A DNA stretch of 64,000 nucleotides from Proteus vulgaris (GTDB lineage Bacteria > Pseudomonadota > Gammaproteobacteria > Enterobacterales > Enterobacteriaceae). The position numbers were made by a program, and so were the translations under genes. The notes beneath the pieces are model-generated. The model was not told the DNA's origin. It made no database searches and was given only the letters and a program-made list of their open reading frames with translations. The stretch is taken from positions 1-64,000 of the forward strand of contig NZ_JAEHOQ010000005.1 in the NCBI RefSeq assembly GCF_016239305.1, in the 5' to 3' direction. Shown here one piece after another: positions 11,641-21,263 of the stretch; position 1 is the stretch's first letter; every line of letters starts with the position of its first letter.

Positions 11641-11670
11641 AAAAAGTTAACCCAGCTATTGCTGGGTTAA
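11641..11670 (-). terminator. Terminator of tatABC, overlapping the rfaH end
   Basis: TTAACCCAGC (11647-11656) and GCTGGGTTAA (11661-11670) form a perfect 10-bp stem with loop TATT. On the minus strand the stem is followed by CTTTTT. It may stop both converging transcripts. Confidence 0.8.
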
Positions 11671-11703
11671 TATCATATGATTTCAGAAAACTTGTTCCTA
11701 AAA

Positions 11704-12492
11704 CTATTTTTGCTGCTCTGTTTCAGCTTCCGCCTCTGCTTCCTCAGCTTCTTCTTCAGGTGTTTTTCTTCTTCCGTTACCCACATAAAAACGCGATACC
11801 ATGACACCAATTTCAAACAGTAAGTACATAGGTATTGCTAGTAAGGTTTGAGAGAAAACATCTGGTGGCGTCAATACCATACCAACGACAAAGGCACCCA
11901 CAAGAATATAAGGACGTTTTTTCTTTAATGCTTCTGGTGTTGTTACACCACTCCAGCACAGTAAGATAATCGCAATAGGTACTTCAAATGCCGCACCAAA
12001 CGCCATAAAGAGAGTCATGACGAAACTGAGATATTTACTGATATCTGGAATAAAGTTAACCCCTTCTGGGGTTGTATTAACAAAGAAGCCAAATGCAAGA
12101 GGGAACACAACAAAATAAGCAAACGCCATACCGAGATAGAATAATACCGTACTTGAAACAAGTAACGGCAACATTAGGCGACGTTCGTGTTTATACAATG
12201 CTGGTGCGATAAAAGCCCATACCTGATAAAGGATAACAGGTACAGAAGCAAAAACGGATACCATTATTGTCAATTTAATCGGAGTCAAAAACGTAGAGGC
12301 AACATCTGTCGCACTCATATTTGACCCTTGCGGCAACTTATCAAGTAATGGCGCCGAGACTAATTGATAGATATCGTTAGAAAAATAAACCAGCCCTAAA
12401 AAAACCACTAAAACAGAAACCAAGCTATACATCAAACGCTTGCGTAGTTCTATTAAATGGCTGATCAGCGGTTGGGTATCATTTACTGCCAT
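11704..12492 (-). CDS. tatC: Sec-independent translocase subunit TatC
   Basis: TatC is the six-helix receptor of the twin-arginine pathway; with TatB it recognises the RR signal peptides of folded substrates. The 262 residues include the N-terminal [13 protein letters not shown] motif, the conserved periplasmic PALYKHERR and a charged C-terminal tail rich in Glu and Ala ([14 protein letters not shown]). It is four bases after tatB. In E. coli tatD follows; here the operon ends with tatC and a terminator. Confidence 0.97.
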   Translation of the reverse strand: MAVNDTQPLISHLIELRKRLMYSLVSVLVVFLGLVYFSNDIYQLVSAPLLDKLPQGSNMSATDVASTFLTPIKLTIMVSVFASVPVILYQVWAFIAPALYKHERRLMLPLLVSSTVLFYLGMAFAYFVVFPLAFGFFVNTTPEGVNFIPDISKYLSFVMTLFMAFGAAFEVPIAIILLCWSGVTTPEALKKKRPYILVGAFVVGMVLTPPDVFSQTLLAIPMYLLFEIGVMVSRFYVGNGRRKTPEEEAEEAEAEAETEQQK

Positions 12493-12495
12493 GTT

Positions 12496-13014
12496 TTAAT
12501 GCTCACCATTGACCTGATCAGTTGTTTTTTTCTCTATTGTTACTGTTTTAGTAACAGGAACTTCTGTCTTTGTAATACTTTCTGCCACAACAGGTTTATG
12601 GCTGTTAGCATCATCATTAACTTCATCAGCTTCAGCAAGCGCGGCAAGATCAGAAGGTGAAGGTTCCGTAGAGTCGGTTTTTACAGACTGCTCTGTTGTT
12701 GAGTCTGGCGTTGAAGGTGTTTGATAAGTCTGCTTTAAAGACTGAGCAGCCTCTTTTAACTCATCCATAGACGCTTTTAACTCTGGCGATAACGTTTGTA
12801 AATTTGCTTTCTCTTCAACTTTCTTCAAACTCTCTTGGAGCTCTTGAAGCTTGAGTTCTTGAGTCAGCTCATTTTGTACATTCGCAGCCAAAGAGCGTAG
12901 CGCCCTTACCCAGCCAGCAATTGTTTTTACTGCTACGGGCAAACGTTCTGGCCCCAGAAAAACAAGACCAATCACCATGACCAATAGCAGCTGACTAAAA
13001 CCAATGTCAAACAC
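12496..13014 (-). CDS. tatB: Sec-independent translocase subunit TatB
   Basis: TatB binds Tat substrates together with TatC. The 172-residue protein has one N-terminal transmembrane helix ([25 protein letters not shown]) with the characteristic Glu and the GPERLP hinge, an amphipathic helix, a coiled-coil-prone charged region and a low-complexity tail rich in Thr, Ser and Glu. It lies three bases after tatA. Confidence 0.96.
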   Translation of the reverse strand: MFDIGFSQLLLVMVIGLVFLGPERLPVAVKTIAGWVRALRSLAANVQNELTQELKLQELQESLKKVEEKANLQTLSPELKASMDELKEAAQSLKQTYQTPSTPDSTTEQSVKTDSTEPSPSDLAALAEADEVNDDANSHKPVVAESITKTEVPVTKTVTIEKKTTDQVNGEH

Positions 13015-13017
13015 GGT

Positions 13018-13287
13018 TTACACCTGCTCTTTGTTTTTGCTCTCAGTTGTAGACTTCTCTTCTGTTGAAGTCTTCTGCGCTAAATTTTTAGTATCAAAAT
13101 CTGCGTCGTTATTTGTTTTTTCAGCGTTGTTGGTGTCTTTATCTGCAGTTTCATCACCAATCGCTTTTTTGAAGCCTTTTACTGAAGCACCTAAATCTGA
13201 GCCCAATGTGCGCAGTTTATTTGTACCAAATAATAAGACAACGATGACAGCGATGATGAGTAATTGCCAAATGCTAATACCGCCCAT
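13018..13287 (-). CDS. tatA: Sec-independent translocase subunit TatA
   Basis: TatA polymerises to form the transport-active part of the Tat machinery. The 89 residues show the short N-terminal transmembrane segment ([18 protein letters not shown]), the FG hinge and the amphipathic helix [25 protein letters not shown], then a long acidic and Lys-rich tail. First gene of tatABC, 125 bases after ubiB. Confidence 0.96.
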   Translation of the reverse strand: MGGISIWQLLIIAVIVVLLFGTNKLRTLGSDLGASVKGFKKAIGDETADKDTNNAEKTNNDADFDTKNLAQKTSTEEKSTTESKNKEQV

Positions 13288-13412
13288 TTTATGTTCCTCA
13301 ACTATTTTCGGGGTTATACTTAATAACAGTGCCCATTATATACAACGAATTCAATTTTCGGGAATCTCGAATTCATCTTTTAACTTGCTCAAAGACAAAC
13401 TTTGATGTGTTT

Positions 13413-15050
13413 TTATTGTGCATTACCAGATTTGAACCAACCCCAAATCCATGCAAGAAGACCTAAACTGATAAAAACACTGAATAATGTTTTAAAACCA
13501 GAAACGAAAAACAGGCTACCGCATAAAAACAGTGTCGTACCTATACCCAATAAAAATAGAGACTGTCTCTGTTTGACTCTTTGCGAACTTATTTGTTCCG
13601 TCAATTTGTCTAGTGTTAACTTCATATTTTTATGTTGTTTCAGACTATCATAAACCAGCTCGGGTATCTCTGGCATTTTTTCAATCCAGTAAGGTGCCTT
13701 ACTCTTTATGCCATTCATTAACGCTGTAATACCAATTTGGCTATGCAACCAATCTTCTAAGAAAGGTTTTGCCGTTTTCCATAAATCTAATTGTGGATAC
13801 AGTTGTCGCCCAAGCCCTTCAACATAAAGTAATGTTTTTTGAAGTAACACTAATTGTGGCTGCACTTCCATATTAAAACGCCGTGCGGTATTGAACAGGT
13901 TAAGCAACACATGACCAAATGAGATCTCAGAAAGAGGTTTTTCAAAAATCGGTTCACACACAGTACGGATCGCAAATTCAAAATCTTCCACGTTGGTATC
14001 TGCTGGTACCCATCCTGAATCAACATGTAACTCTGCAACTTTTCGATAATCACGGTTAAAGAAAGCTAAGAAATTTTCAGCTAAATAACGTTTATCTTCT
14101 TTATTTAATGAGCCGACGATACCGCAATCAATGCCGATATAATATGGATTTTCAGGGTGATCATAGCTAATAAACACATTTCCAGGATGCATATCCGCAT
14201 GGAAAAAACTGTCTCTAAACACCTGAGTGAAAAAGACTTTTACGCCACGCTCAGCAAGAAGCTTCATATTCGTCTTTTGTGCATTCAACGCTTCAATGTC
14301 AGAAACGGGAATACCATAAATACGTTCCATCACCATCACATTTTCATGGCAATAATCTGAATACACTTCAGGAATATAAAGCATTGAGCTATTTTCAAAA
14401 TTACGACGAAGTTGAATAGCATTAGCGGCTTCACGCAGTAAATTTAGCTCATCAAGTAATGTTTTTTCGTATTCGCGGATCACCTCTTTTGGTCGTAAAC
14501 GACGACCATCAGGTAAAAAGGGTAATAAATTTGCCAAGCGATACATCAAACGTATATCCGCTTTGATCACAGGCTGAATATCGGGACGAATAACTTTTAG
14601 CACAACTTCTTTGCCGTTTTCTTTTAATCTCGCAGTATGAACCTGAGCAATAGAAGCTGAAGCCAGAGGTGTTTCATCAAAATCATCAAACCATTGGTCG
14701 ATAGGGCCACCAAATGAGTTTTCGATATATTGTCGTGCTTTCTTACCATCAAAAGGAGCAACTTTATCTTGCAATAGCGCAAGTTGGTCAGCGATTTGAG
14801 GAGGAAAAAGATCACGTCGAGTTGATAACATTTGACCTAATTTAATCCAAACTGGCCCTAATGTTTGCAATGCGAGTCGTAAGCGTTCACCTAATGGTTT
14901 TTCTGGATGCTTATTTTTGATCCAAAAGAGTGCTCGGCATCCTAATCTTGCAGGTAAAGTAATTCGATGTTTAGGAATTAATTCATCAAGCCCATAAGAT
15001 AAGAATACCTGAATAATATGATAGAGGCGCTTTAACTCACTAAGGAGCAT
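13413..15050 (-). CDS. ubiB: Ubiquinone biosynthesis regulatory kinase-like ATPase UbiB
   Basis: UbiB is an atypical protein-kinase-like (ADCK/ABC1) ATPase needed for aerobic ubiquinone synthesis. The 545 residues match E. coli (546). The family KxGQ region is [28 protein letters not shown] (about residues 80-107), the Ala-rich nucleotide loop SASIAQVH is present, and [10 protein letters not shown] and GIDCGIVG correspond to the catalytic and DFG-like motifs. Two transmembrane helices close the protein (about 495-540). Its start overlaps the ubiJ stop by one base (TAATG), implying translational coupling. Confidence 0.97.
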   Translation of the reverse strand: MLLSELKRLYHIIQVFLSYGLDELIPKHRITLPARLGCRALFWIKNKHPEKPLGERLRLALQTLGPVWIKLGQMLSTRRDLFPPQIADQLALLQDKVAPFDGKKARQYIENSFGGPIDQWFDDFDETPLASASIAQVHTARLKENGKEVVLKVIRPDIQPVIKADIRLMYRLANLLPFLPDGRRLRPKEVIREYEKTLLDELNLLREAANAIQLRRNFENSSMLYIPEVYSDYCHENVMVMERIYGIPVSDIEALNAQKTNMKLLAERGVKVFFTQVFRDSFFHADMHPGNVFISYDHPENPYYIGIDCGIVGSLNKEDKRYLAENFLAFFNRDYRKVAELHVDSGWVPADTNVEDFEFAIRTVCEPIFEKPLSEISFGHVLLNLFNTARRFNMEVQPQLVLLQKTLLYVEGLGRQLYPQLDLWKTAKPFLEDWLHSQIGITALMNGIKSKAPYWIEKMPEIPELVYDSLKQHKNMKLTLDKLTEQISSQRVKQRQSLFLLGIGTTLFLCGSLFFVSGFKTLFSVFISLGLLAWIWGWFKSGNAQ

Positions 15051-15691
15051 TATTTTTTCTCCAATGTGCCTAACCGTTTTTCCAGTTCGGCTGTTTGCTG
15101 TGCAAGTTGTTCTATTTCATCATAAAAATGGACTGTTTCTAATGCACTAGGTGCGGTTTTCCACTCTTCAATTAACGCATCACGTAAATAGCCTTTTTGG
15201 TGACTCAAGAGTGAAGAAAATAACTGAACGCCCTTTCCTGCAACAACAGTCAAACTTTGCGCTGCTATATCGCCAATATAAGGCGCCAAATATTGCGCGG
15301 GGTCCCACTGCGCCATATCTAGCAATGCAGACCAATTTTGAACAACCTGCATATCACCATCAATAGTGATATCGCCACGATTGATCAGTTCTGACATTTT
15401 CTGGCGATCGCGAAGCTTAATCAGAGTGAGTAATTTTGTTTTTATCAAACAATCAGTTTCATCATCCCACTGGCTTAATACATCAACTTGTTGTTCGCTA
15501 AAGACTAAGTAGATGGAACGAGGAAACTCATTGATAGAAAGCGCCAACACTTTGCCCGCAAGACGATTGCGGGCAGGTTTAAGCACATTTTCCTGATATA
15601 AAACGTGATTAAGTGCGGTTTCCATCGATGCTGTTAACAGCGGATACAGCACTTGAGAAGCAATATCATAAGAAAAAGTGGCTTTTTCCAT
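15050..15691 (-). CDS. ubiJ: Ubiquinone biosynthesis accessory factor UbiJ
   Basis: UbiJ is the SCP2-domain accessory protein of the Ubi metabolon, which holds hydrophobic ubiquinone intermediates. The frame is open upstream to a TTG at 15721, but that would overlap ubiE; the ATG at 15691 lies one base after the ubiE stop, with AAAGGA upstream, and gives 213 residues (E. coli 201). Conserved stretches include [51 protein letters not shown] and [14 protein letters not shown] predicted C-terminal coiled coil ([20 protein letters not shown]) is present. Confidence 0.93.
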   Translation of the reverse strand: MEKATFSYDIASQVLYPLLTASMETALNHVLYQENVLKPARNRLAGKVLALSINEFPRSIYLVFSEQQVDVLSQWDDETDCLIKTKLLTLIKLRDRQKMSELINRGDITIDGDMQVVQNWSALLDMAQWDPAQYLAPYIGDIAAQSLTVVAGKGVQLFSSLLSHQKGYLRDALIEEWKTAPSALETVHFYDEIEQLAQQTAELEKRLGTLEKK

Positions 15692-15692
15692 C

Positions 15693-16448
15693 TCAGAATT
15701 TAAATCCTTTGTGTAGAGCAACTATACCGCCAGTCATGTTGGTATAGGTCACTTGGTCAAATCCCGCTTCTTCCATCATACCTTTTAAGGTTTCTTGGTC
15801 TGGATGCATACGAATTGACTCCGTTAAATAACGGTAACTTTCTGCATCATTCACAATCACTTGACCAATTTTTGGTAAGATATGGAAAGAGTAAGCATCA
15901 TAAATTTTACTTAAAGGATCAAGAACCGGTTTAGAGAACTCCAGCACCAGCAAACGTCCACCTGGTTTCAATACACGAAACATGGAGCGTAATGCTTTCG
16001 CTTTATCAGTCACATTACGTAAACCAAAAGAGATAGTGATGCAGTCAAAATGGTTATCAGGGAAAGGTAACTCTTCAGCATTCGCTTGTACGTAATTAAC
16101 ATTACCCACAATACCGTGATCGCGTAGCTTCTCACGCCCCATTTTCAGCATTGAATCATTAATATCAGCTAAAACAACTTCCCCATTTTCACCTACCAGG
16201 CGAGAGAATTTAGCTGTTAAATCACCCGTACCGCCCGCAAGATCAAGAACACGTTGGTTACGTCTTACACCACTTGCTTCAATGGTATAACGTTTCCAGA
16301 TACGGTGGACACCGAAAGACATCAAGTCGTTCATTAAATCATATTTAGACGCGACAGAGTGAAAAACCCTTGCAACCATGGTTTGTTTATCATCTTTGTC
16401 AACGGTTTGGAAACCAAAATCTGTTGTTTCCTTAGTTTGTTGAGTCAT
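15693..16448 (-). CDS. ubiE: Ubiquinone/menaquinone C-methyltransferase UbiE
   Basis: UbiE is the SAM-dependent C-methyltransferase acting in both ubiquinone and menaquinone synthesis. The 251 residues equal E. coli UbiE. Motif I for SAM is [18 protein letters not shown], followed by [14 protein letters not shown]; the family signatures [17 protein letters not shown] and [16 protein letters not shown] are intact. It leads the ubiE-ubiJ-ubiB block. Confidence 0.98.
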   Translation of the reverse strand: MTQQTKETTDFGFQTVDKDDKQTMVARVFHSVASKYDLMNDLMSFGVHRIWKRYTIEASGVRRNQRVLDLAGGTGDLTAKFSRLVGENGEVVLADINDSMLKMGREKLRDHGIVGNVNYVQANAEELPFPDNHFDCITISFGLRNVTDKAKALRSMFRVLKPGGRLLVLEFSKPVLDPLSKIYDAYSFHILPKIGQVIVNDAESYRYLTESIRMHPDQETLKGMMEEAGFDQVTYTNMTGGIVALHKGFKF

Positions 16449-16532
16449 ATTATTTGCCCGCTAATTAATCAAAATTTAGTAAATTCAGTACTGATCTTAT
16501 TTTTGGAAATCTTTATCTCTTTATTTTTCAAA

Positions 16533-17873
16533 TCAATCAGACGTCGATTTTTCAATGAGATCATTATCAATCGTTTTTTTTATCTCAACCCCTAGGGATT
16601 TGAAGCCTTCCGCTTGACTGATAAGATTTCCGCGACCTTCAGAGAGTTTTTTCATCGCCAATAAATAGCCAGACTGCGCTTTTTGAATACTGTTTCCTAG
16701 CCCTTGCATATCATCAACGAAAAGTCTTAATTTGTCATACATTTTAGCCGCTCTGTCCGCAATTTCTTGCGCATTTTGGCTTTGATATTCATATCGCCAC
16801 AATGCGGCTATTGTACGCAAAGCAACAAGTAAAGTAGATGGCCCAACTAACATTATATTGTTTTTCAATGCTTCTTCTAACAAGTCAGGAGAATGGCCAA
16901 TTGCAACAAGATAAGCTGGCTCTATGGGTATAAACATCAAAACATAGTCTAAAGATGTGACACCGGGTAGTTTATGATAATCTTTTACACTCAATCCTTT
17001 AATATGTGTTCTAATTGAGTTTACATGCGCACAAAGCGCCTGTTTGCGTTCATTATCATCATGACTACTAAAATACTTTTCATACGCCACCAGCGACATT
17101 TTAGCGTCAATAATAACATCCCTACCATGAGGTAAGTGCACAATAACGTCAGGTTGATAGCGACCACCATTTTCATGGCGAATACTCACCTGTGTTTCAA
17201 ATTCATGGCCTTCACGTAATCCTGAAGACTCTAATATACGCGCTAATACCGTTTCACCCCAGTTACCTTGGACTTTATTGTCCCCTTTTAAGGCATTTGT
17301 TAGGTTAACCGCTTCTTGTGCCATTTTGACATTTAATTGTTGAAGCTGGCGAATTTCATGAACCAAGGTATGTCTTTCTCTGGCCTCTTGTCCAAAACCA
17401 TCTTGAACTTGGCGTCGAAAATTTTCCAGTTGTTCACGAAAAGGTGATAGTAAATGCGTTAGTCCTTGTCGATTTAATTCTTCAGCTTTACGTCCACTTT
17501 GTTCAAAAATACGATTAGCCAGATTTTCAAACTGCGTCGCAAGACGTTGTTCACTATTGACTAATAGTCGCTGTTTTTCTTCAGCAGATAAACGGCTTTC
17601 TTCCCACCGCGTTGTCACTTCTCTTAATTCTGCTTCTTGAGAGGTAATAATTTCTCGTTGAGCACGCAATTCTTGCTCTAGTTGTTCTATATGCTGTTGT
17701 AAAGTGGGAATAATTGCTGATTTTTCTTGAGCAACGGCAAGCTGTGTGTAATTTTCACGTAGCATGGCTTCTTTATCAGCTAAACGTTGTTGGATAGACC
17801 ACCAAACAAGCGCGCCACCGACCAGTACACCGCCTAATAAACCAATGATCCCATATAACAACTGAATATCCAC
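16533..17873 (-). CDS. rmuC: DNA recombination protein RmuC
   Basis: RmuC is a membrane-anchored coiled-coil protein with a restriction-endonuclease-like core that limits inversion recombination at short repeats. The 446 residues start with one transmembrane helix (LLYGIIGLLGGVLVGGALVWWSIQ), then a long coiled coil (about 30-150), then the RmuC domain with QGNWGETVLARILESSGLREG, YQPDVIVHLPHGRDVIIDAKMSL and DYVLMFIPIEPAY. The start appears to be GTG at 17873, nine bases after AAGG. It lies next to ubiE as in E. coli. Confidence 0.93.
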   Translation of the reverse strand: MDIQLLYGIIGLLGGVLVGGALVWWSIQQRLADKEAMLRENYTQLAVAQEKSAIIPTLQQHIEQLEQELRAQREIITSQEAELREVTTRWEESRLSAEEKQRLLVNSEQRLATQFENLANRIFEQSGRKAEELNRQGLTHLLSPFREQLENFRRQVQDGFGQEARERHTLVHEIRQLQQLNVKMAQEAVNLTNALKGDNKVQGNWGETVLARILESSGLREGHEFETQVSIRHENGGRYQPDVIVHLPHGRDVIIDAKMSLVAYEKYFSSHDDNERKQALCAHVNSIRTHIKGLSVKDYHKLPGVTSLDYVLMFIPIEPAYLVAIGHSPDLLEEALKNNIMLVGPSTLLVALRTIAALWRYEYQSQNAQEIADRAAKMYDKLRLFVDDMQGLGNSIQKAQSGYLLAMKKLSEGRGNLISQAEGFKSLGVEIKKTIDNDLIEKSTSD

Positions 17874-17975
17874 TAAAGTGACCTTTTTACTTTCCAGCGG
17901 GCTACGTTAAAACGCATAGGTAATATTGTCTAGCAACAATTTACATCGTGACTTGATTTGCGATAAAGGACGCAG

Positions 17976-18506
17976 TTATCCCACCCATTTCGCAAGCCAT
18001 TGCAAACCAAAAGCACCTGGAGCCAAAATACCAAATGCCCAAATCATGGCCGATGTTAAATTAGCAATTTGAAAATAACGCTGAGGCATTGCACAAATGC
18101 CCGCAACTAATGGAACAATCGCACGAAAAGGCCCAAAAAAACGCCCAATAAATACGCCCCAGATCCCCCAACGATTAAAAAATTGATGACCTCTAACAAG
18201 GGTTTGTGGTGATCGCGAGATTGGCCATAAATTTCTCACACCTTCTTTATAGTGAAAACCCACCCAGTACGAAACCCAATCTCCGAAAAAAGCACCTAAT
18301 GCAGCAGCAAGCCAAATCGGCCAGAAAAACAAGCCACTTTCACCAATTAAAGCCCCTAATCCCAATAAAATAACCGTTGCGGGGATCAACAAAGAGATAA
18401 AAGCAAGTGATTCACCAAAAGCAAGAAGGAACACGATAGGAATAGCCCAGATTTCGTGCTCTTTTACGAAGAGAGTGATGGTATGAATGATGTCTTGTAC
18501 TGTCAA
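17976..18506 (-). CDS. DedA family inner membrane protein (YabI-like)
   Basis: A 176-residue DedA/SNARE-associated family membrane protein. Family members are lipid flippases or scramblases, or affect membrane homeostasis and proton motive force. The core ESLAFISLLIPATVILLGLGALIGESG and the GRFFGPFRAIVPLVAGICAMP motif, with its conserved arginines and proline, are clear; it looks closest to E. coli YabI but lacks its long C-terminal extension. The start is a TTG at 18506 with AAGG about nine bases upstream; no earlier or better start is available. The gene sits alone between rmuC and a tyrosine phosphatase. Confidence 0.85.
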   Translation of the reverse strand: MTVQDIIHTITLFVKEHEIWAIPIVFLLAFGESLAFISLLIPATVILLGLGALIGESGLFFWPIWLAAALGAFFGDWVSYWVGFHYKEGVRNLWPISRSPQTLVRGHQFFNRWGIWGVFIGRFFGPFRAIVPLVAGICAMPQRYFQIANLTSAMIWAFGILAPGAFGLQWLAKWVG

Positions 18507-18577
18507 AATAGAGGCCTTAAATTCGGTTAACCTAAGTAAAATAAAACAGACTGATTAACCGAATATAAATCACTTCA

Positions 18578-19360
18578 TTATTCGAGAAAATAATTTTGTA
18601 AAATATCTCGGCTGGTAGCATCTAAACCAATATCTTTCTCTAGCCATGTATCCACGTTGCCATAGTGTTGATTAATACTGGCTAGTGCCGTTTGTAAAAA
18701 CTCTTCTTGTACCGAATAAACATAAGCAAATTTATCAACAATATTTTCACTCATGGTCTTAGCATGTTCTTCTAGAAGGTAAGCACGATAAGGTGCCAAT
18801 GTTTCATTAGTCAGTAGGTAGTCTTCCATCACCACATCTAAAGAAGCTCCTAATGCAAACAAGACTAATGCAGAACCAACCCCTGTTCTATCTTTACCTA
18901 CTGCACAATGTTGCACTACGCCCCCTTTTTCAGGTTGCTTTAATAGCGTAGCCAGTTGCTTATACGCAGGATTATTAATAGGTAGTAATTTATATAACTG
19001 AAACATAAATGCTTTAGCATCAAATTGCTCTAATATTTCAGGCGTCAATTTTTCAAGATTAGCGGAGACTTCTTTTGATAATGGATTTGCAGGAGCATGA
19101 TAATATTGAGCGCCTTCCCAAACCCTGTCTGGTTTATCAATAATTTCGCCTGCATCACGATAATCAATGATTTGAAAAAGATTTCTATCGATGAGAAGAG
19201 ATTGATCTGTATGGGTTAATCTATCCAATGATCCTGAGCGAAAGAGCATTCCAGGTTTAATAACACCACCGTTACTTAATTTTTTCCCACCTAAATCACG
19301 AAAGTTGATCCCACCAACTAAAGGCAACACCGAAGGATGTATTTGTAAGATATCAGTCAT
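18578..19360 (-). CDS. Tyrosine/serine protein phosphatase, dual-specificity-like
   Basis: A 260-residue protein of the tyrosine phosphatase family (Y_phosphatase3 type, related to Mycobacterium PtpB and Listeria LipA). The P-loop C-x5-R motif is QHCAVGKDRTGVGSAL; the N-terminal GGINFRDLGGKKLSNGG is the other signature. Members dephosphorylate phosphotyrosine or phosphoinositides; the substrate here is unknown. The frame has an ATG at 19375, but the ATG at 19360 follows AGAAGAGGCGTT, a good Shine-Dalgarno, and is chosen. No signal peptide is seen, so a cytoplasmic location is likely. It is separated from udp by a terminator. Confidence 0.85.
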   Translation of the reverse strand: MTDILQIHPSVLPLVGGINFRDLGGKKLSNGGVIKPGMLFRSGSLDRLTHTDQSLLIDRNLFQIIDYRDAGEIIDKPDRVWEGAQYYHAPANPLSKEVSANLEKLTPEILEQFDAKAFMFQLYKLLPINNPAYKQLATLLKQPEKGGVVQHCAVGKDRTGVGSALVLFALGASLDVVMEDYLLTNETLAPYRAYLLEEHAKTMSENIVDKFAYVYSVQEEFLQTALASINQHYGNVDTWLEKDIGLDATSRDILQNYFLE

Positions 19361-19458
19361 AACGCCTCTTCTCATTATTATGTTGTTAAGTTCTTAAAGA
19401 ACCTTAACAGAAATCATCTTCTATTGTCATGTCATATAAACGTGATGAATTACCATAC

Positions 19459-19494
19459 AAAAAAAGCCCTTAATACTTTTGTATTAAGGGCTTT
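19459..19494 (-). terminator. Terminator of udp
   Basis: On the minus strand AAAGCCCTTAATAC and GTATTAAGGGCTTT form a perfect 14-bp stem with loop AAAA, followed by a T run. It lies 18 bases after the udp stop. Confidence 0.9.
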
Positions 19495-19512
19495 AGCATT
19501 CAATTGAAACGC

Positions 19513-20271
19513 TTATTTCATTAAAATACGAGCCGCTTCAATAACGATACCAAGTGCATTGTTTTCTGTTTTCTTCAGTAATTCTGCATCTGGAATTTCT
19601 TGCTGAGTACGGTTTACGATAACGCCCGCAACCATACCTGCACGTAAACCTTGGCTTGCACACATTGTTAGTAATGTTGCAGATTCCATTTCATAGTTCA
19701 TTACGCCCATTTCTTGCCACTCTTTCATCGAGCCTTTGAAACGGCGAACAACGCGACCTGTATAAGTGTCGTAACGTTCTTGTCCTGGATAGAATGTATC
19801 AGAAGACGCAGTTACACCTACGTGTACAGTTGAGCCATTGTCTTTAGCGGCTTTGTACAGTGCATTCATACATTCAAAGTCAGAAACAGCTGGGAATTCC
19901 ATTGGAGCAAAGTGTAAGCTCGCGCCATCTAAACGGACGGCGGCCGTAGTCACAAGAATATCACCTACGTTGATATGTTCTTGAATTGCACCTGTTGTAC
20001 CAATACGTAAGAAAGTACGAATACCTAATTGCGCTAATTCTTCAACTGCGATAGAGGTAGATGGGCCACCGATACCTGTTGAGCAAACAATAACCGCTTT
20101 GCCATCAATTTCGCCACGCCATGACGTGTATTCACGTAAAGAAGCCAGATGGACAGGGTTATCCATTAATTTTGCAATTTTTTCAACACGCTTAGGATCA
20201 CCTGGAACAATTGCTAAAGTGGCACCCTGTAGGTCATTTTTGGTTAAACCTAAGTGAAATACATCAGACAT
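19513..20271 (-). CDS. udp: Uridine phosphorylase Udp
   Basis: Udp reversibly cleaves uridine with phosphate to uracil and ribose-1-phosphate in pyrimidine salvage. The 252 residues compare with 253 in E. coli. Phosphate- and nucleoside-binding motifs are present: [42 protein letters not shown] and [15 protein letters not shown] strong Shine-Dalgarno (GAGGAG) precedes the ATG. Two CRP-like sites lie upstream at 20346 and 20398, as expected for a CRP/CytR-controlled nucleoside gene. Its neighbour dlhH in E. coli is absent. Confidence 0.98.
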   Translation of the reverse strand: MSDVFHLGLTKNDLQGATLAIVPGDPKRVEKIAKLMDNPVHLASLREYTSWRGEIDGKAVIVCSTGIGGPSTSIAVEELAQLGIRTFLRIGTTGAIQEHINVGDILVTTAAVRLDGASLHFAPMEFPAVSDFECMNALYKAAKDNGSTVHVGVTASSDTFYPGQERYDTYTGRVVRRFKGSMKEWQEMGVMNYEMESATLLTMCASQGLRAGMVAGVIVNRTQQEIPDAELLKKTENNALGIVIEAARILMK

Positions 20272-20345
20272 ATCGGACTCCTCAATGGGACAAAACCAAT
20301 GATCATTAAATTAAGGCTTACTTTATCAGCTTTACAGACCTTTTT

Positions 20346-20361
20346 AGTGACCAATATCACC
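20346..20361 (-). promoter_or_regulatory. CRP-like site 1 upstream of udp
   Basis: AGTGA-CCAATA-TCACC matches the CRP half-site pattern TGTGA-N6-TCACA in eight of ten conserved positions. It is 75 bases before the udp start. E. coli udp has tandem CRP sites flanking CytR. Confidence 0.55.
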
Positions 20362-20397
20362 TACAAGGCGCTAAACAAAGTAACAATTTCATAAAAT

Positions 20398-20413
20398 TGT
20401 GATTATCATCACG
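20398..20413 (-). promoter_or_regulatory. CRP-like site 2 upstream of udp
   Basis: TGTGA-TTATCA-TCACG matches the CRP consensus in nine of ten conserved positions. It is 52 bp centre to centre from site 1, about five helical turns, so both lie on one face of the DNA. Confidence 0.7.
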
Positions 20414-20580
20414 AAATATGGCGTTCGAAATACATTTTCAGCAAATACATTATCAATATTTGCTTACTTCAATCATTCAAGATACTCATACATCCATCCT
20501 AATTAATTAGTATAGATGCAATAAACACCTTATCGAATATAAATACCCAAATACATACTCCAATATACATACTCTAAATA

Positions 20581-20709
20581 ATTCAAGGTGTAGCTAGGCG
20601 ACAAATGAACGAGTCGCTAGGAGCATAAATAGTATGTGACTAGTGCGAGAGAATGAAGTCAACAACGCTACAGCTTGAAGTATGACGAGTAGCTTGAAGT
20701 CTAACGAGC
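20581..20709. repeat. Imperfect palindromic intergenic element with a duplicated end
   Basis: In the 508-base gap between udp and the yidB-like gene, ATTCAAGGTGTAGC (20581-20594) is an inverted partner of GCTACAGCTTGAAG (20667-20680), with 12 of 14 bases pairing. The right end is repeated in tandem: AGCTTGAAGTATGACGAGT (20672-20690) and AGCTTGAAGTCTAACGAGC (20691-20709). There is no open frame. It resembles the short dispersed palindromes of Yersinia, Photorhabdus and relatives from memory only. The rest of the gap holds the CRP-like sites and a direct repeat ATACATACTC (20551 and 20565). Confidence 0.6.
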
Positions 20710-20779
20710 ATAACGCGTACACTACCCGCCCTTAAAACAAACATCTTAATGTGACAAACACCTCGTCACTGGAGTAAAC

Positions 20780-21172
20780 ATGAGCTTATTTAACCAAATT
20801 GCAAGCCTATTGGGTGGCGAAAAAATCAATCAATATAAAACTGTCCTCGACTGGGTTGAGTCTCAAGGCGGTATTGAAGGCTTAATAAAGCAATTTGATA
20901 CAGCGGGTTTAAGTGAGCTGATCCAATCTTGGATAAGTACAAATACAAATTTACCTATCAGTGCTGAACAAATTGTAACTGTTTTCTCATCGCCTGTTAT
21001 TAACGAACTTGCGTCAAAGATTAATTTAAGTACAACTGAAGCCTCTGAAATGGCAGCTCAATATTTACCTAAATTAATTGATAAAGTGACACCAGATGGA
21101 GTGGTACCTAAAGATTTAGATTTAGTCAGTGCAGGGATGGATATCCTAAAAGCGAAGATTTTTGGTAGTTAA
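20780..21172 (+). CDS. YidB-like DUF937 family protein
   Basis: A 130-residue protein resembling E. coli YidB (132 residues) throughout: LFNQIASLLGG, KTVLDWVESQGGIEGLI, a glycine/leucine-rich middle, AAQYLPKLIDKVTPDG and LVSAGMDILKAKIFG at the C terminus. The family (DUF937) folds as an alpha-helical bundle; its function is not established. The Shine-Dalgarno is a GGAG nine bases before the ATG. It lies alone in the forward direction between two minus-strand genes and ends at a strong bidirectional hairpin. Confidence 0.85.
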   Translation: MSLFNQIASLLGGEKINQYKTVLDWVESQGGIEGLIKQFDTAGLSELIQSWISTNTNLPISAEQIVTVFSSPVINELASKINLSTTEASEMAAQYLPKLIDKVTPDGVVPKDLDLVSAGMDILKAKIFGS

Positions 21173-21201
21173 ATAAACAAACTGTTTTAATCGTGCTTAT
21201 T

Positions 21202-21241
21202 TAATGCGTTTTCCCTTACATCCATAAGAGAAAACGCATTA
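21202..21241. terminator. Bidirectional hairpin between convergent genes
   Basis: TAATGCGTTTTC (21202-21213) pairs perfectly over 12 bp with GAAAACGCATTA (21230-21241) around a 16-base loop. It lies between the convergent yidB-like gene and the membrane protein gene. No clean T tract follows on either strand. Confidence 0.55.
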
Positions 21242-21263
21242 CGCTCTTAATAATCAAAATTGA

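Noticed and set aside
12457-13405. Plus-strand frames opposite tatA and tatB
   Set aside because: Antisense to well-supported genes; cysteine- and serine-rich translations typical of shadows.
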